From Halisarca cf. caerulea (lineage: Eukaryota; Porifera; Demospongiae; Chondrillida; Halisarcidae): a stretch of 64,000 bases of DNA. The stretch spans positions 3,451,275-3,515,274 of the forward strand of contig CAUJGJ010000185.1 of the NCBI GenBank assembly GCA_963170055.1, written 5' to 3'. A program made the position numbers and the translations under genes. Positions 38,120 through 51,039 of the stretch are shown here, one piece after another; position 1 is the first letter of the stretch, and every line of letters starts with the position of its first letter. The notes under the pieces are model-generated. The model had not been told where the DNA came from. It saw nothing but the letters and a program-made list of their open reading frames with translations, and did not search any database.

Positions 38120-39260
38120 TAAAGATATGTTTGAAATATTGTCTTTACGATAAAAATTATTCAAACTTTGTAACATTTAAAACTTAACTTTCTTAGAAAG
38201 TTAAAATTAGAATTTCATTTGTCATATCTTATGAACTTTGCCAATTTTGCGCTTTGCCTAATTTTAAAGTTATGTTTGAAACATTGTCTTTACGATAAAA
38301 ATTATTCAAACTTTGTAACATTTAAAACTTAACTTTCTTAGAAAGTTAAAATTAGAATTTCATTTGTCATATCTTATGAACTTTGCCAATTTTGCGCTTT
38401 GCCTAATTTTAAAGTTATGTTGGTAACATATTCTTTACGATAAAAATTATTCAAACTTTGTAACATTTAAAACTAAACTTTCTTAGAAAGTTAAAATTAG
38501 AATTTCATTTGTCATATCTTCTGAACTTTGCCAATTTTGCGCTTTGCCTAATTTTATAGTTATGTTTGTAACAATATCTTTACGATAAAAATTATTGAAA
38601 CTTTGCAACAGTTAAAACTTAACTTTCTTAGAAAGTTAAAAGTAGAATTTCATTTGTCATATCTTATGAACTTTGCCAATTTTGCGCTTTGCCTAATTTT
38701 AAAGTCATGTTTGTAACATTGTCTTTGCGATAAAGATTATTCAAACTTTGCAACAGTTAAAACTTAACTTTCTTAGAAAGTTAAAAGTAGAATTTCATTT
38801 GTCATATCTTATGAACTTTGCAAATTTTGCGCTTTGCCTAATTTTAAAGTCATGTTTGTAACATTGTCTTTGCGATAAAGATTATTCAAACTTTGTAACA
38901 ATTGAAACTTTACTTTCTTAGAAAGATAAAATTAGAATTTCATTTGTCATATCTTATGAACTTTGCCAATTTTGCGCTTTGCCTAATTTTAAAGTTATGT
39001 TTGTAACATTGTCTTTACGATAAAAATTATTCAAACTTTGTAACATTTAAAACTTAACTTTTTTAGAAAGTTAAAATTAGAATTTCATTATTCATATCTT
39101 ATGAACTTTGCCAATTTTGCGCTTTGCCTAATTTTAAAGTTATGTTGGTAACATATTCTTTACGATAAAAATAATTCAAACTTTGTAACATTTGAAACTT
39201 AACTTTCGTAGAAAGATAAAATTAGAATTTCATTTGTCATATCTTATGAACTTTGCCAAT
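38120..39260. repeat. Domain B block, copy 3 of 3
   Basis: The markers aaagatatg (38,121) and aacatattc (about 38,426) sit 34 monomers after copy 2. The cattattcat marker (39,086) is only 33 monomers after. One monomer (the aacttaacattc/ttctgtttg pair reduced to one) has therefore been lost inside this copy, at about 38,990-39,060. Confidence 0.75.
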
Positions 39261-40269
39261 TTTGCGCTTTGCCTAATTTTAAAGTCATGTTTGTAACATT
39301 GTCTTTGCGATAAAGATTATTCAAACTTTGTAACAATTGAAACTTTACTTTCTTAGAAAGATAAAATTAGAATTTCATTTGTCATATCTTATGAACTTTG
39401 CCAATTTTGCGCTTTGCCTAATTTTAAAGTCATGTTTGTAACATTGTCTTTGCGATAAAGATTATTCAAACTTTGTAACAATTGAAACTTTACTTTCTTA
39501 GAAAGTTAAAATTAGAATTTCATTTGTCATATCTTATGAACTTGGCCAATTTTGCGCTTTGCCTAATTTTAAAGTTATGTTGGTAACATTGTCTTTACGA
39601 TAAAAATTATTCAAACTTTGTAACATTTAAAACTTAACTTTCTTAGAAAGTTAAAATTAGAATTTCATTTGTCATATCTTATGAACTTTGCCAATTTTGC
39701 GCTTTGCCTAATTTTAAAGTTATGTTGGTAACATTGTCTTTACGATAAAAATTATTCAAATTTTGTAACATTTAAAACTTAACTTTCTTAGAAAGTTAAA
39801 ATTAGAATTTCATTTGTCATATCTTATGAACTTTGCCAATTTTGCGCTTTGCCTAATTTTAAAGTTATGTTTGTAACAATGTCTTTACGATAAAAATTAT
39901 TGAAACTTTGCAACATTTAAAACTTAACTTTCTTAGAAAGTTAAAATTAGAATTTCATTTGTCATATCTTATGAACTTTGCCAATTTTGCGCTTTGCCTA
40001 ATTTTAAAGTTATGTTGGTAACATTGTCTTTACGATAGAAATTATTGAAACTTTGTAACATTTAAAACTTAACTTTCTTAGAAAGTTAAAATTAGAATTT
40101 CATTTGTCATATCTTATGAACTTTGCCAATTTTGCGCTTTGCTTAATTTTAAAGTTATGTTTGAAACATTGTCTTTACGATAAAAATTATTGAAACTTTG
40201 TAACATTTAAAACTTAACTTTCTTAGAAAGTTAAAATTAGAATTTCATTTGTCATATCTTATGAACTTT

Positions 40270-42700
40270 GCCAATTTTGCGCTTTGCCTAATTTTAATGT
40301 TATGTTTGTAACAATGTCTTTACGATAAAAATTATTGAAACTTTGCAACATTTAAAACTTAACTTTCTTAGAAAGTTAAAATTAGAATTTCATTTGTCAT
40401 ATCTTATGAACTTTGCCAATTTTGCGCTTTGCCTAATTTTAAAGTTATGTTTGTAACAATGTCTTTACGATAAAGATTATTCAAACTTTGTAACATTTGA
40501 AACTTTACTTTCTTAGAAAGATAAAATTAGAATTTCATTTGTCAAATCTTATGAACTTTTCCAAGTTTGCGCTTTGCCTAATTTTAAAGTTATGTTTGTA
40601 ACAATGTCTTTACGATAAAGATTATTGAAACTTTGTAACATTTAAAACTTAACTTTCTTAGAAAGTTAAAAGTAGAATTTCATTTGTCATATCTTATGAA
40701 CTTTGCCAATTTTGCGCTTTGCCTAATTTTAAAGTTATGTTTGTAACAATGTCTTTACGATAAAGATTATTCAAACTTTGTAACATTTTAAACTTTACTT
40801 TCTTAGAAAGATAAAATTAGAATTTCATTTGTCATATCTTATGAACTTTTCCAAGTTTGCGCTTTGCCTAATTTTAAAGTTATGTTTGTAACAATGTCTT
40901 TACGATAAAGATTATTGAAACTTTGTAACATTTAAAACTTAACTTTCTTAGAAAGTTAAAATTAGAATTTCATTTGTCATATCTTATGAACTTTGCCAAT
41001 TTTGCGCTTTGCCTAATTTTAAAGTTATGTTGGTAACATATTCTTTACGATAAAAATTATTCAAACTTTGTAACATTTAAAACTTAACTTTCTTAGAAAG
41101 TTAAAATTAGAATTTCATTTGTCATATCTTATGAACTTTGCCAATTTTGCGCTTTGCCTAATTTTAAAGTTATGTTGGTAACATTGTCTTTACGATAAAA
41201 ATTATTGAAACTTTGTAACATTTAAAACTTAACTTTCTTAGAAAATTAAAATTAGAATTTCATTTGTCATATCTTATGAACATTGCCTATTTTGCGCTTT
41301 GCCTAATTTTAAAGTTATGTTTGAAACATTGTCTTTATGATAAAAATTATTCAAACTTTGTAACATTTAAAACTTAACTTTCTTAGAAAGTTAAAAGTAG
41401 AATTTCATTTGTCATATCTTATGAACTTTGCCAATTTTGCGCTTTGCCTAATTTTAAAGTTATGTTTGAAACATTGTCTTTACGATAAAAATTATTCAAA
41501 CTTTGCAACATTTAAAACTTAACTTTCTTAGAAAGTTGAAATTAGAATTTCATTTGTCATATCTTATGAACTTTGCCAATTTTGCGCTTTGCCTAATTTT
41601 AAAGTTATGTTTGTAACAATGTCTTTACGATAAAAATTATTGAAACTTTGTAACATTTAAAACTTAACTTTCTTAGAAAGTTAAAATTAGAATTTCATTT
41701 GTCATATCTTATGAACTTTGCCAATTTTGCGCTTTGCCTAATTTTAAAGTTATGTTTGTAACAATGTCTTTACGATAAAAATTATTGAAACTTTGCAACA
41801 TTTAAAACTTAACTTTCTTAGAAAGTTAAAATTAGAATTTCATTTCTCATATCTTCTGAACTTTGCCAATTTTGCGCTTTGCCTAATTTTAATGTTATGT
41901 TTGTAACAATGTCTTTACGATAAAAATTATTGAAACTTTGCAACATTTAAAACTTAACTTTCTTAGAAAGTTAAAATTAGAATTTCATTTGTCATATCTT
42001 ATGAACTTTGCCAATTTTGCGCTTTGCCTAATTTTAAAGTTATGTTTGTAACAATGTCTTTACGATAAAGATTATTCAAACTTTGTAACATTTGAAACTT
42101 TACTTTCTTAGAAAGATAAAATTAGAATTTCATTTGTCAAATCTTATGAACTTTTCCAAGTTTGCGCTTTGCCTAATTTTAAAGTTATGTTTGTAACAAT
42201 GTCTTTACGATAAAGATTATTGAAACTTTGTAACATTTAAAACTTAACTTTCTTAGAAAGTTAAAATTAGAATTTCATTTGTCATATCTTATGAACTTTG
42301 CCAATTTTGCGCTTTGCCTAATTTTAAAGTTATGTTTGTAACAATGTCTTTACGATAAAGATTATTCAAACTTTGTAACATTTTAAACTTTACTTTCTTA
42401 GAAAGATAAAATTAGAATTTCATTTGTCATATCTTATGAACTTTTCCAAGTTTGCGCTTTGCCTAATTTTAAAGTTATGTTTGTAACAATGTCTTTACGA
42501 TAAAGATTATTGAAACTTTGTAACATTTAAAACTTAACTTTCTTAGAAAGTTAAAATTAGAATTTCATTTGTCATATCTTATGAACTTTGCCAATTTTGC
42601 GCTTTGCCTAATTTTAAAGTTATGTTGGTAACATATTCTTTACGATAAAAATTATTCAAACTTTGTAACATTTAAAACTTAACTTTCTTAGAAAGTTAAA
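40270..42700. repeat. 11-monomer-offset (1,595-bp) block repeat
   Basis: The rare gtcaaatctt (40,541 and 42,136) and the aatgttatg junction (about 40,297 and 41,892) are each 1,595 bp apart. Both are followed by the same tttccaagtttgcg and acattttaaac monomers. The copied stretch is about 40,270-41,100 and 41,865-42,700. The private variants aagtagaat (40,670) and aaattagaat distinguish the two. Confidence 0.7.
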
Positions 42701-43329
42701 ATTAGAATTTCATTTGTCATATCTTATGATCTTTGCCAATTTTGCGCTTTGCCTAATTTTATAGTTATGTTTGTAACAATATCTTTACGATAAAAATTAT
42801 TGAAACTTTGCAACAGTTAAAACTTAACTTTCTTAGAAAGTTAAAAGTAGAATTTCATTTGTCATATCTTATGAACTTTGCCAATTTTGCGCTTTGCCTA
42901 ATTTTAAAGTCATGTTTGTAACATTGTCTTTGCGATAAAGATTATTCAAACTTTGTAACAATTGAAACTTTACTTTCTTAGAAAGTTAAAATTAGAATTT
43001 CATTTGTCATATCTTATGAACTTTGCCAATTTTGCGCTTTGCCTAATTTTAAAGTTATGTTTGTAAAAATGTCTTTACGATAAAAATTATTCAAACTTTG
43101 TAACATTTAAAACTTAACATTCTTAGAAAGTTAAAATTAGAATTTAATTTGTCATATCTTATGAACTTTGCCAATTTTGCGCTTTGCCTAATTTTAAAGT
43201 TCTGTTTGAAACATTGTCTTTACGATAAAAATTATTCAAACTTTGTAACATTTAAAACTTAACTTTCTTAGAAAGTTAAAATTAGAATTTCATTTGTCAT
43301 ATCTTCTGAACTTTGCCAATTTTGCGCTT

Positions 43330-44200
43330 TGCCTAATTTTAAAGTTATGTTTGTAACAATGTCTTTACGATAAACATTATTGAAACTTTGCAACATTTAA
43401 AACTTAACTTTCTTAGAAAGTTAAAATTAGAATTTCATTTGTCATATCTTATGATCTTTGCCAATTTTGCGCTTTGCCTAATTTTATAGTTATGTTTGTA
43501 ACAATATCTTTACGATAAAAATTATTGAAACTTTGCAACAGTTAAAACTTAACTTTCTTAGAAAGTTAAAAGTAGAATTTCATTTGTCATATCTTATGAA
43601 CTTTGCCAATTTTGCGCTTTGCCTAATTTTAAAGTCATGTTTGTAACATTGTCTTTGCGATAAAGATTATTCAAACTTTGTAACAATTAAAACTTTACTT
43701 TCTTAGAAAGATAAAATTAGAATTTCATTTGTCATATCTTCTGAACTTTGCCAATTTTGCGCTTTGCCTAATTTTAAAGTTATGTTTGTAACAATGTCTT
43801 TACGATAAACATTATTGAAACTTTGCAACATTTAAAACTTAACTTTCTTAGAAAGTTAAAATTAGAATTTCATTTGTCATATCTTATGATCTTTGCCAAT
43901 TTTGCGCTTTGCCTAATTTTATAGTTATGTTTGTAACAATATCTTTACGATAAAAATTATTGAAACTTTGCAACAGTTAAAACTTAACTTTCTTAGAAAG
44001 TTAAAAGTAGAATTTCATTTGTCATATCTTATGAACTTTGCCAATTTTGCGCTTTGCCTAATTTTAAAGTCATGTTTGTAACATTGTCTTTGCGATAAAG
44101 ATTATTCAAACTTTGTAACAATTAAAACTTTACTTTCTTAGAAAGATAAAATTAGAATTTCATTTGTCATATCTTATGAACTTTGCCAATTTTGCGCTTT
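43330..44200. repeat. 3-monomer (435-bp) tandem duplication
   Basis: The variant taaacattattg is at 43,371 and 43,806, exactly 435 bp (3 x 145) apart. It is followed each time by a cttatgatc copy, a caacagtt/aagtagaat copy and a gtcatg/gcgataaag/caattaaaac copy. The two 435-bp units look identical by eye. Confidence 0.8.
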
Positions 44201-44229
44201 GCCTAATTTTAAAGTTATGTTTGTAAAAA

Positions 44230-47200
44230 TGTCTTTACGATAAAAATTATTCAAACTTTGTAACATTTAAAACTTAACATTCTTAGAAAGTTAAAATTAG
44301 AATTTCATTTGTCATATCTTATGAACTTTGCCAATTTTGCGCTTTGCCTAATTTTAAAGTTCTGTTTGAAACATTGTCTTTACGATAAAAATTATTCAAA
44401 CTTTGTAACATTTAAAACTTAACTTTCTTAGAAAGTTAAAATTAGAATTTCATTTGTCATATCTTCTGAACTTTGCCAATTTTGCGCTTTGCCTAATTTT
44501 AAAGTTATGTTTGTAACAATGTCTTTACGATAAACATTATTGAAACTTTGTAACATTTAAACCTTAACTTTCTTAGAAAGTTAAAATTAGAATTTCATTT
44601 GTCATATCTTCTGAACTTTGCCAAGTTTGCGCTTTGCCTAATTTTAAAGTTATGTTTGAAACATTGTCTTTACGATAAAAATTATTCAAACTTTGTAACA
44701 TTTAAAACTTAACTTTCTTAGAAAGTTAAAATTAGAATTTCATTTGTCATATCTTATGATCTTTGCCAATTTTGCGCTTTGCCTAATTTTATAGTTATGT
44801 TTGTAACAATATCTTTACGATAAAAATTATTGAAACTTTGCAACAGTTAAAACTTAACTTTCTTAGAAAGTTAAAAGTAGAATTTCATTTGTCATATCTT
44901 ATGAACTTTGCCAATTTTGCGCTTTGCCTAATTTTAAAGTCATGTTTGTAACATTGTCTTTGCGATAAAGATTATTCAAACTTTGTAACAATTGAAACTT
45001 TACTTTCTTAGAAAGATAAAATTAGAATTTCATTTGTCATATCTTATGAACTTTGCCAATTTTGCGCTTTGCCTAATTTTAAAGTTATGTTTGTAAAAAT
45101 GTCTTTACGATAAAAATTATTCAAACTTTGTAACATTTCAAACTTAACATTCTTAGAAAGTTAAAATTAGAATTTCATTTGTCATATCTTATGAACTTTG
45201 CCAATTTTGCGCTTTGCCTAATTTTAAAGTTCTGTTTGAAACATTGTCTTTACGATAAAAATTATTCAAACTTTGTAACATTTAAAACTTAACTTTCTTA
45301 GAAAGTTAAAATTAGAATTTCATTTGTCATATCTTATGAACTTTGCCAATTTTGCGCTTTGCCTAATTTTAAAGTTATGTTTGTAACATATTCTTTACGA
45401 TAAAAATTATTCAAACTTTGTAACATTTGAAACTTAACTTTCGTAGAAAGTTAAAATTAGAATTTCATTTGTCATATCTTCTGAACTTTTCCAATTTTGC
45501 GCTTTGCCTAATTTTAAAGTTATGTTTGTAACAATGTCTTTACGATAAAAATTATTGAAACTTTGCAACAGTTAAAACTTAACTTTCTTAGAAAGTTAAA
45601 AGTAGAATTTCATTTGTCATATCTTATGAACTTTGCCAATTTTACGCTTTGCCTAATTTTAAAGTCATGTTTGTAACATTGTCTTTGCGATAAAGATTAT
45701 TCAAACTTTGTAACAATTGAAACTTTACTTTCTTAGAAAGATAAAATTAGAATTTCATTTGTCATATCTTATGAACTTTGCCAATTTTGCGCTTTGCCTA
45801 ATTTTAAAGTTATGTTTGTAACAATGTCTTTACGATAAAAATTATTCAAACTTTGTAACATTTAAAACTTAACTTTCTTAGAAAGTTAAAATTAGAATTT
45901 CATTTGTCATATCTTATGAACTTTGCCAATTTTGCGCTTTGCCTAATTTTAAAGTTCTGTTTGAAACATTGTCTTTACGATAAAAATTATTCAAACTTTG
46001 TAACATTTAAAACTTAACATTCTTAGAAAGTTAAAATTAGAATTTCATTTGTCATATCTTATGAACTTTGCCAATTTTGCGCTTTGCCTAATTTTAAAGT
46101 TCTGTTTGAAACATTGTCTTTACGATAAAAATTATTCAAACTTTGTAACATTTAAAACTTAACTTTCTTAGAAAGTTAAAATTAGAATTTCATTTGTCAT
46201 ATCTTCTGAACTTTGCCAATTTTGCGCTTTGCCTAATTTTAAAGTTATGTTTGTAACAATGTCTTTACGATAAACATTATTGAAACTTTGTAACATTTAA
46301 ACCTTAACTTTCTTAGAAAGTTAAAATTAGAATTTCATTTGTCATATCTTCTGAACTTTGCCAAGTTTGCGCTTTGCCTAATTTTAAAGTTATGTTTGAA
46401 ACATTGTCTTTACGATAAAAATTATTCAAACTTTGTAACATTTAAAACTTAACTTTCTTAGAAAGTTAAAATTAGAATTTCATTTGTCATATCTTATGAT
46501 CTTTGCCAATTTTGCGCTTTGCCTAATTTTATAGTTATGTTTGTAACAATATCTTTACGATAAAAATTATTGAAACTTTGCAACAGTTAAAACTTAACTT
46601 TCTTAGAAAGTTAAAAGTAGAATTTCATTTGTCATATCTTATGAACTTTGCCAATTTTGCGCTTTGCCTAATTTTAAAGTCATGTTTGTAACATTGTCTT
46701 TGCGATAAAGATTATTCAAACTTTGTAACAATTGAAACTTTACTTTCTTAGAAAGATAAAATTAGAATTTCATTTGTCATATCTTATGAACTTTGCCAAT
46801 TTTGCGCTTTGCCTAATTTTAAAGTTATGTTTGTAAAAATGTCTTTACGATAAAAATTATTCAAACTTTGTAACATTTAAAACTTAACATTCTTAGAAAG
46901 TTAAAATTAGAATTTCATTTGTCATATCTTATGAACTTTGCCAATTTTGCGCTTTGCCTAATTTTAAAGTTCTGTTTGAAACATTGTCTTTACGATAAAA
47001 ATTATTCAAACTTTGTAACATTTAAAACTTAACTTTCTTAGAAAGTTAAAATTAGAATTTCATTTGTCATATCTTATGAACTTTGCCAATTTTGCGCTTT
47101 GCCTAATTTTAAAGTTATGTTTGTAACATATTCTTTACGATAAAAATTATTCAAACTTTGTAACATTTGAAACTTAACTTTCGTAGTAAGTTAAAATTAG

Positions 47201-47710
47201 AATTTCATTTGTCATATCTTCTGAACTTTTCCAATTTTGCGCTTTGCCTAATTTTAAAGTTATGTTTGTAACAATGTCTTTACGATAAAAATTATTGAAA
47301 CTTTGCAACAGTTAAAACTTAACTTTCTTAGAAAGTTAAAAGTAGAATTTCATTTGTCATATCTTATGAACTTTGCCAATTTTACGCTTTGCCTAATTTT
47401 AAAGTCATGTTTGTAACATTGTCTTTGCGATAAAGATTATTCAAACTTTGTAACAATTGAAACTTTACTTTCTTAGAAAGATAAAATTAGAATTTCATTT
47501 GTCATATCTTATGAACTTTGCCAATTTTGCGCTTTGCCTAATTTTAAAGTTATGTTTGTAACAATGTCTTTACGATAAAAATTATTCAAACTTTGTAACA
47601 TTTAAAACTTAACTTTCTTAGAAAGTTAAAATTAGAATTTCATTTGTCATATCTTATGAACTTTGCCAATTTTGCGCTTTGCCTAATTTTAAAGTTCTGT
47701 TTGAAACATT
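44230..47710. repeat. 12-monomer (1,740-bp) tandem duplication, nearly identical copies
   Basis: Markers aacttaacattc (44,271/46,011), aaaccttaac (44,561/46,301), aacatattc (about 45,386/47,126) and ttttacgctttg (45,641/47,381) are all exactly 1,740 bp (12 x 145) apart. The units are 44,230-45,970 and 45,970-47,710, directly adjacent. Reading them side by side I noticed only two differences: acatttcaaac at about 45,135 versus acatttaaaac, and cgtagtaag at about 47,184 versus cgtagaaag. This is one of the youngest events in the window. Confidence 0.85.
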
Positions 47711-50163
47711 GTCTTTACGATAAAAATTATTCAAACTTTGTAACATTTAAAACTTAACTTTCTTAGAAAGTTAAAATTAGAATTTCATTTGTCATATCTT
47801 CTGAACTTTGCCAATTTTGCGCTTTGCCTAATTTTAAAGTTATGTTTGAAACATTGTCTTTACGATAAAAATTATTGAAACTTTGTAACATTTAAAACTT
47901 AACTTTCTTAGAAAGTTAAAATTAGAATTTCATTTGTCATATCTTATGAACTTTTCCAAGTTTGCGCTTTGCCTAATTTTAAAGTTATGTTTGTAACATT
48001 GTCTTTACGATAAAGATTATTCAAACTTTGTAACATTTGAAACTTAACTTTCTTAGAAAGATAAAATTAGAATTTCATTTGTCATATCTTATGAACTTTT
48101 CCAATTTTGCGCTTTGCCTAATTTTAAAGTTATGTTTGTAACAATGTCTTTACGATAAAAATTATTTAAACTTTGTAACATTTAAAACTTAACTTTCTTA
48201 GAAAGTTAAAATTAGAATTTCATTTGTCATATCTTATGAACTTTGCCAATTTTGCGCTTTGCCTAATTTTAAAGTTATGTTTGTAACATGTTCTGCGATA
48301 AAGATTATTCAAACTTTGTAACATTTGAAACTTTACTTTCTTAGAAAGATAAAATTAGAATTTCATTTGTCATATCTTATGAACTTTTCCAATTTTGCGC
48401 TTTGCCTAATTTTAAAGTTATGTTTGTAACAATGTCTTTACGATAAAAATTATTGAAACTTTGTAACATTTAAAACTTAACTTTCTTAGAAAGTTAAAAT
48501 TAGAATTTCATTTGTCATATCTTATGAACTTTGCCAATTTTGCGCTTTGCCTAATTTTAAAGTTATGTTTGTAACAATGTCTTTACGATAAAAATTATTG
48601 AAACTTTTCAACAATTAAAACTTAACTTTCTTAGAAAGTTAAAATTAGAATTTCATTTGTCATATCTTCTGCACTTTGCCAATTTTGCGCTTTGCCTAAT
48701 TTTAAAGTTATGTTTGTAACAATGTCTTTACGATAAAAATTATTGAAACTTTGCAACATTTAAAACTTAACTTTCTTAGAAAGTTAAAATTAGAATTTCA
48801 TTTGTCATATCTTATGAACTTTTCCAATTTTGCGCTTTGCCTAATTTTAAAGTTATGTTTGTAACAATGTCTTTACGATAAAAATTATTGAAACTTTGTA
48901 ACATTTAAAACTTAACTTTCTTAGAAAGTTAAAATTAGAATTTCATTTGTCATATCTTATGAACTTTGCCAATTTTGCGCTTTGCCTAATTTTAAAGTTA
49001 TGTTTGTAACATTGTCTGCGATAAAGATTATTCAAACTTTGTAACATTTGAAACTTTACTTTCTTAGAAAGATAAAATTAGAATTTCATTTGTCATATCT
49101 TATGAACTTTGCCAATTTTGCGCTTTGCCTAATTTTAAAGTTATGTTTGTAACAATGTCTTTACGATAAAAATTATTGAAACTTTGTAACATTTAAAACT
49201 TAACTTTCTTAGAAAGTTAAAATTAGAATTTCATTTGTCATATCTTATGAACTTTGCCAATTTTGCGCTTTGCCTAATTTTAAAGTTATGTTTGTAACAA
49301 TGTCTTTACGATAAAAATTATTGAAACTTTTCAACATTTAAAACTTAACTTTCTTAGAAAGTTAAAATTAGAATTTTATTTGTCATATCTTCTGCACTTT
49401 GCCAATTTTGCGCTTTGCCTAATTTTAAAGTTATGTTTGTAACAATGTCTTTACGATAAAAATTATTGAAACTTTGCAACATTTAAAACTTAACTTTCTT
49501 AGAAAGTTAAAATTAGAATTTCATTTGTCATATCTTATGAACTTTTCCAATTTTGCGCTTTGCCTAATTTTAAAGTTATGTTTGTAACAATGTCTTTACG
49601 ATAAAAATTATTGAAACTTTTTAACATTTAAAACTTAACTTTCTTAGAAAGTTAAAATTTGAATTTCATTTGTCATATCTTCTGCACTTTGCCAATTTTG
49701 CGCTTTGCCTAATTTTAAAGTTATGTTTGTAACAATGTCTTTGCGATAAAAATTATTCAAACTTTGTAACATTTTAAACTTTACTTTCTTAGAAAGATAA
49801 AATTAGAATTTCATTTGTCATATCTTATGAACTTTGCCAATTTTGCGCTTTGCCTAATTTTAAAGTTATGTTTGTAACATTGTCTTTACGATAAAGATTA
49901 TTCAAACTTTCTAACATTTGAAACTTAACTTTCTTAGAAAGTTATAATTGGAATTTCATTTGTCATATCTTATGAACTTTTCCAATTTTGCGCTTTGCCT
50001 AATTTTAAAGTTATGTTTGTAACAATGTCTTTACGATAAAAATTATTCAAACTTTGCAACATTTAAAACTTAACTTTCTTAGAAAGTTAAAATTAGAATT
50101 TCATTTATCATATCTTATGAACTTTTCCAATTTTGCGCTTTGCCTAATTTTAAAGTTCTTTTG

Positions 50164-50294
50164 GTAACATTGTCTTTGCGATAAAGATTATTCAAACTTT
50201 GTAACATTTGAAACTTAACTTTAATTAGAATTTCATTTTCATATCTTCTGAACTTTGCCAATTTTGCGCTTTGTCTAATTTTAAAGTTATGTTT
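50164..50294. repeat. Shortened 131-bp monomer lacking the dyad
   Basis: This is the only strongly shortened copy. After aacttaacttt the sequence jumps to aattagaatttc (about 50,216-50,235), losing 13 bp that include the right arm and centre of the dyad. One further base is lost in cattttcatatc. The flanking copies are complete, so this is an internal deletion and not an array end. Confidence 0.9.
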
Positions 50295-51039
50295 GTAACA
50301 ATCTCTTTACGATAAAAATTATTGAACCTTTGCAACATTTAAAACTTAACTTTCTTAGAAAGTTGAAATTAGAATTTCATTTGTCATATCTTCTGAACTT
50401 TGCCAATTTTGCGCTTTGCCTAATTTTAAAGTTATGTTTGTAACAATGTCTTTACGATAAAAATTATTCAAACTTTGTAACATTTAAAACTTAACTTTCT
50501 TAGAAAGTAAAAATTAGAATTTCATTTGTCATATCTTATGAACTTTGCCAATTTTGCGCTTTGCCTAATTTTAAAGTCATGTTTGTAACATTGTCTTTGC
50601 GATAAAGATTATTCAAACTTTGCAACATTTGAAACTTTACTTTCTTAGAAAGATAAAATTAGAATTTCATTTGTCATATCTTATGAACTTTGCCAATTTT
50701 GCGCTTTGCCTAATTTTAAAGTTATGTTTGTAACAATGTCTTTACGATAAAAATTATTGAAACTTTGTAACATTTAAAACTTAACTTTCTTAGAAAGTTA
50801 AAATTTGAATTTCATTTGTCATATCTTATGAACTTTGCCAATTTTGCGCTTTGCCAAATTTTAAAGTTATGTTTGTAACATTGTCTTTACGATAAAGATT
50901 ATTCAAACTTTGTAACATTTTAAACTTTACTTTCTTAGAAAGATAAAATTAGAATTTCATTTGTCATATCTTATTAACTTTTCCAAGTTTGCGCTTTGCC
51001 TTATTTTAAAGTTATGTTTGTAACAATGTCTTTACGATA

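Larger units (their letters stand above)
30300..47710. repeat. Array domain B: second monomer subfamily set
   Basis: At about 30,300 the variant repertoire changes abruptly. New forms are aacatattc (first at 30,306), caacagttaaaac with aagtagaat, gtcatgtttg followed by gcgataaagatt, caattgaaactttac, gaaagataaa, cattattcat, cttggccaat, and later cttatgatc and taaacattattg. Domain A markers (aactcaac, gctttccc, gaagtta, aaattaaaat) are not seen past about 29,900. Monomers stay at 145 bp throughout, with no indel detected in this domain. Blocks are reused at offsets of 22, 34, 11, 16, 3 and 12 monomers. It is non-coding satellite DNA. Confidence 0.8.
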
